Origin: a virus
IMG/VR virus record: IMGVR_UViG_3300025168_000441
Span: 1 to 29,289 of that record
DNA: 29,289 bases
Strand: one strand, 5' to 3'
Shown piece after piece: positions 28,880-29,289 of the stretch (position 1 is the first letter of the stretch; the number at the start of each line of letters is the position of its first letter). Under the pieces are notes generated by a model that was not told where the DNA came from, did not search any database, and worked only from the letters and a program-made list of their open reading frames with translations. The position numbers and the translations under genes were made by a program.

Positions 28880-29289
28880 ATATATTTTACTTACATCCAC
28901 ACCCTTTAGTCGCAGCACATTATCACTGCGATAAGCATGTACCGAAGATGATATTAGAATCAGCTCAGATGTTAAGTATAGTCGCACGAACTCATGGCTT
29001 TGACGTTGGCTATAATATGAATGTCAATGGTGCTTTTTCCAAGCATCCCGCTACATTATGGACAGGCCAATCTCGTAGACACTACGATTTTTTATGCGAA
29101 TTAGCAGATTACTTATGTGACGAGTTCTACATACGATTTGGCTCTAAAGAACATAAAACTAGAGCTAAAATTGCAGAACTTAATACAGACGATATACGTC
29201 AAAAAATACCAGATACAGGTTGGCATCCTCCACCTCAATGTATGCCAGAAGAATATAAAGGTGCTGACCCTGTAGAAGCTTACAGAAAG
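28876..29289 (+). CDS. conserved phage protein, 3' end beyond the window (138+ aa)
   Basis: ATGA overlap gives the start; the frame is still open at the window end. The chain reads MNIFYLHPHPLVAAHYHCDK, then KHVPKMILESAQMLS, SKHPATLWTGQS, FLCELADYLCDEFYIRFG and a PPPQCMPEEYKG block. This set (HVxKMILExAQMLS, HPxxxW, EYxxRxG, PPxxMP) is a recurrent phage protein of unknown function that I remember from many tailed phages. Occasional annotation as a pyrimidine-dimer glycosylase is not supported by any match to T4 DenV that I can see. Confidence 0.7.
   Translation, partial: MNIFYLHPHPLVAAHYHCDKHVPKMILESAQMLSIVARTHGFDVGYNMNVNGAFSKHPATLWTGQSRRHYDFLCELADYLCDEFYIRFGSKEHKTRAKIAELNTDDIRQKIPDTGWHPPPQCMPEEYKGADPVEAYRK

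Noticed and set aside
28876-29289. Endonuclease V / pyrimidine-dimer glycosylase (DenV)
   Set aside because: The conserved blocks do not match the T4 DenV sequence I recall; kept as unknown.
1-29289. CRISPR array, IS element, integrase or att site
   Set aside because: No spaced direct repeats, transposase or integrase motifs, and no tRNA were found on reading both strands.

Overview
The window is 29 kb of a virulent-type bacteriophage genome, or a very similar virus contig. It is AT-rich and almost gap-free. Genes run nose to tail on the + strand with TAATG, ATGA or 8-30 nt overlaps, and only one clear gene lies on the - strand. There are no tRNAs, integrase, repressor, insertion sequences or CRISPR arrays. 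Large virion proteins with glycine-rich membrane segments, a GH24 lysozyme, a family A DNA polymerase and the low GC content suggest a marine podovirus of the pelagiphage / uncultured-marine-phage type. Capsid, portal and tail genes lie outside the window, so host (perhaps SAR11 or a similar AT-rich bacterium) and morphotype are inference.

Layout. (1) 1-6.2 kb: end of the virion module, with the C-terminus of one structural protein followed by 804-aa and 1075-aa ejection-type proteins. (2) 6.2-9.5 kb: a membrane protein, a PD-(D/E)XK nuclease, a lysis cassette (39-aa membrane peptide, 3TM-type holin, T4-type lysozyme), four tiny basic proteins that end in Lys-rich tails (one an EF-hand), and three membrane-anchored coiled-coil or exported proteins. 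(3) 9.6-11.0 kb: an inverted SNF2-type helicase. (4) 11.1-17.7 kb: replication and recombination genes, namely an SSB-like protein, an AEP/TOTE-type primase, a DEDDh exonuclease and a UvrD-like helicase, plus a UDP-glucuronate decarboxylase-like sugar-nucleotide enzyme. (5) 17.7-22.7 kb: a DNA and nucleotide modification block with two methyltransferases, a MazG-like pyrophosphatase, a T4 beta-glucosyltransferase-like protein, a dNMP kinase, a dCMP hydroxymethylase and a dCMP deaminase. (6) 22.7-24.9 kb: DNA polymerase A and a VRR-NUC-type nuclease. (7) 25-29.3 kb: small, mostly unknown early-type genes, including DUF2786 and DUF3846 proteins. A roughly 340-nt gene-free stretch there has elevated GC and several strong hairpins, and probably encodes a structured RNA.

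The central reading is that region 5 rebuilds, in one compact operon, the T4 pathway for replacing cytosine by glycosylated 5-hydroxymethylcytosine. A dCTPase-like enzyme would remove dCTP, the hydroxymethylase would make hm-dCMP, the kinase would return it to the triphosphate pool for PolA, and the glycosyltransferase would decorate the DNA. The gene that looks like thymidylate synthase carries the dCMP-hydroxymethylase signatures (NMRSND and an Asp at the base-discriminating position). The upstream UDP-glucuronate decarboxylase homologue could supply a pentose donor, so the final base may be a pentosyl-hmC. That last step is a hypothesis.

Four or five AT-rich boxes resembling TTAAAAATAATTAATATA sit in the few real intergenic gaps just upstream of gene groups and may be promoters. 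Family names are from memory of motifs; no database search was run.
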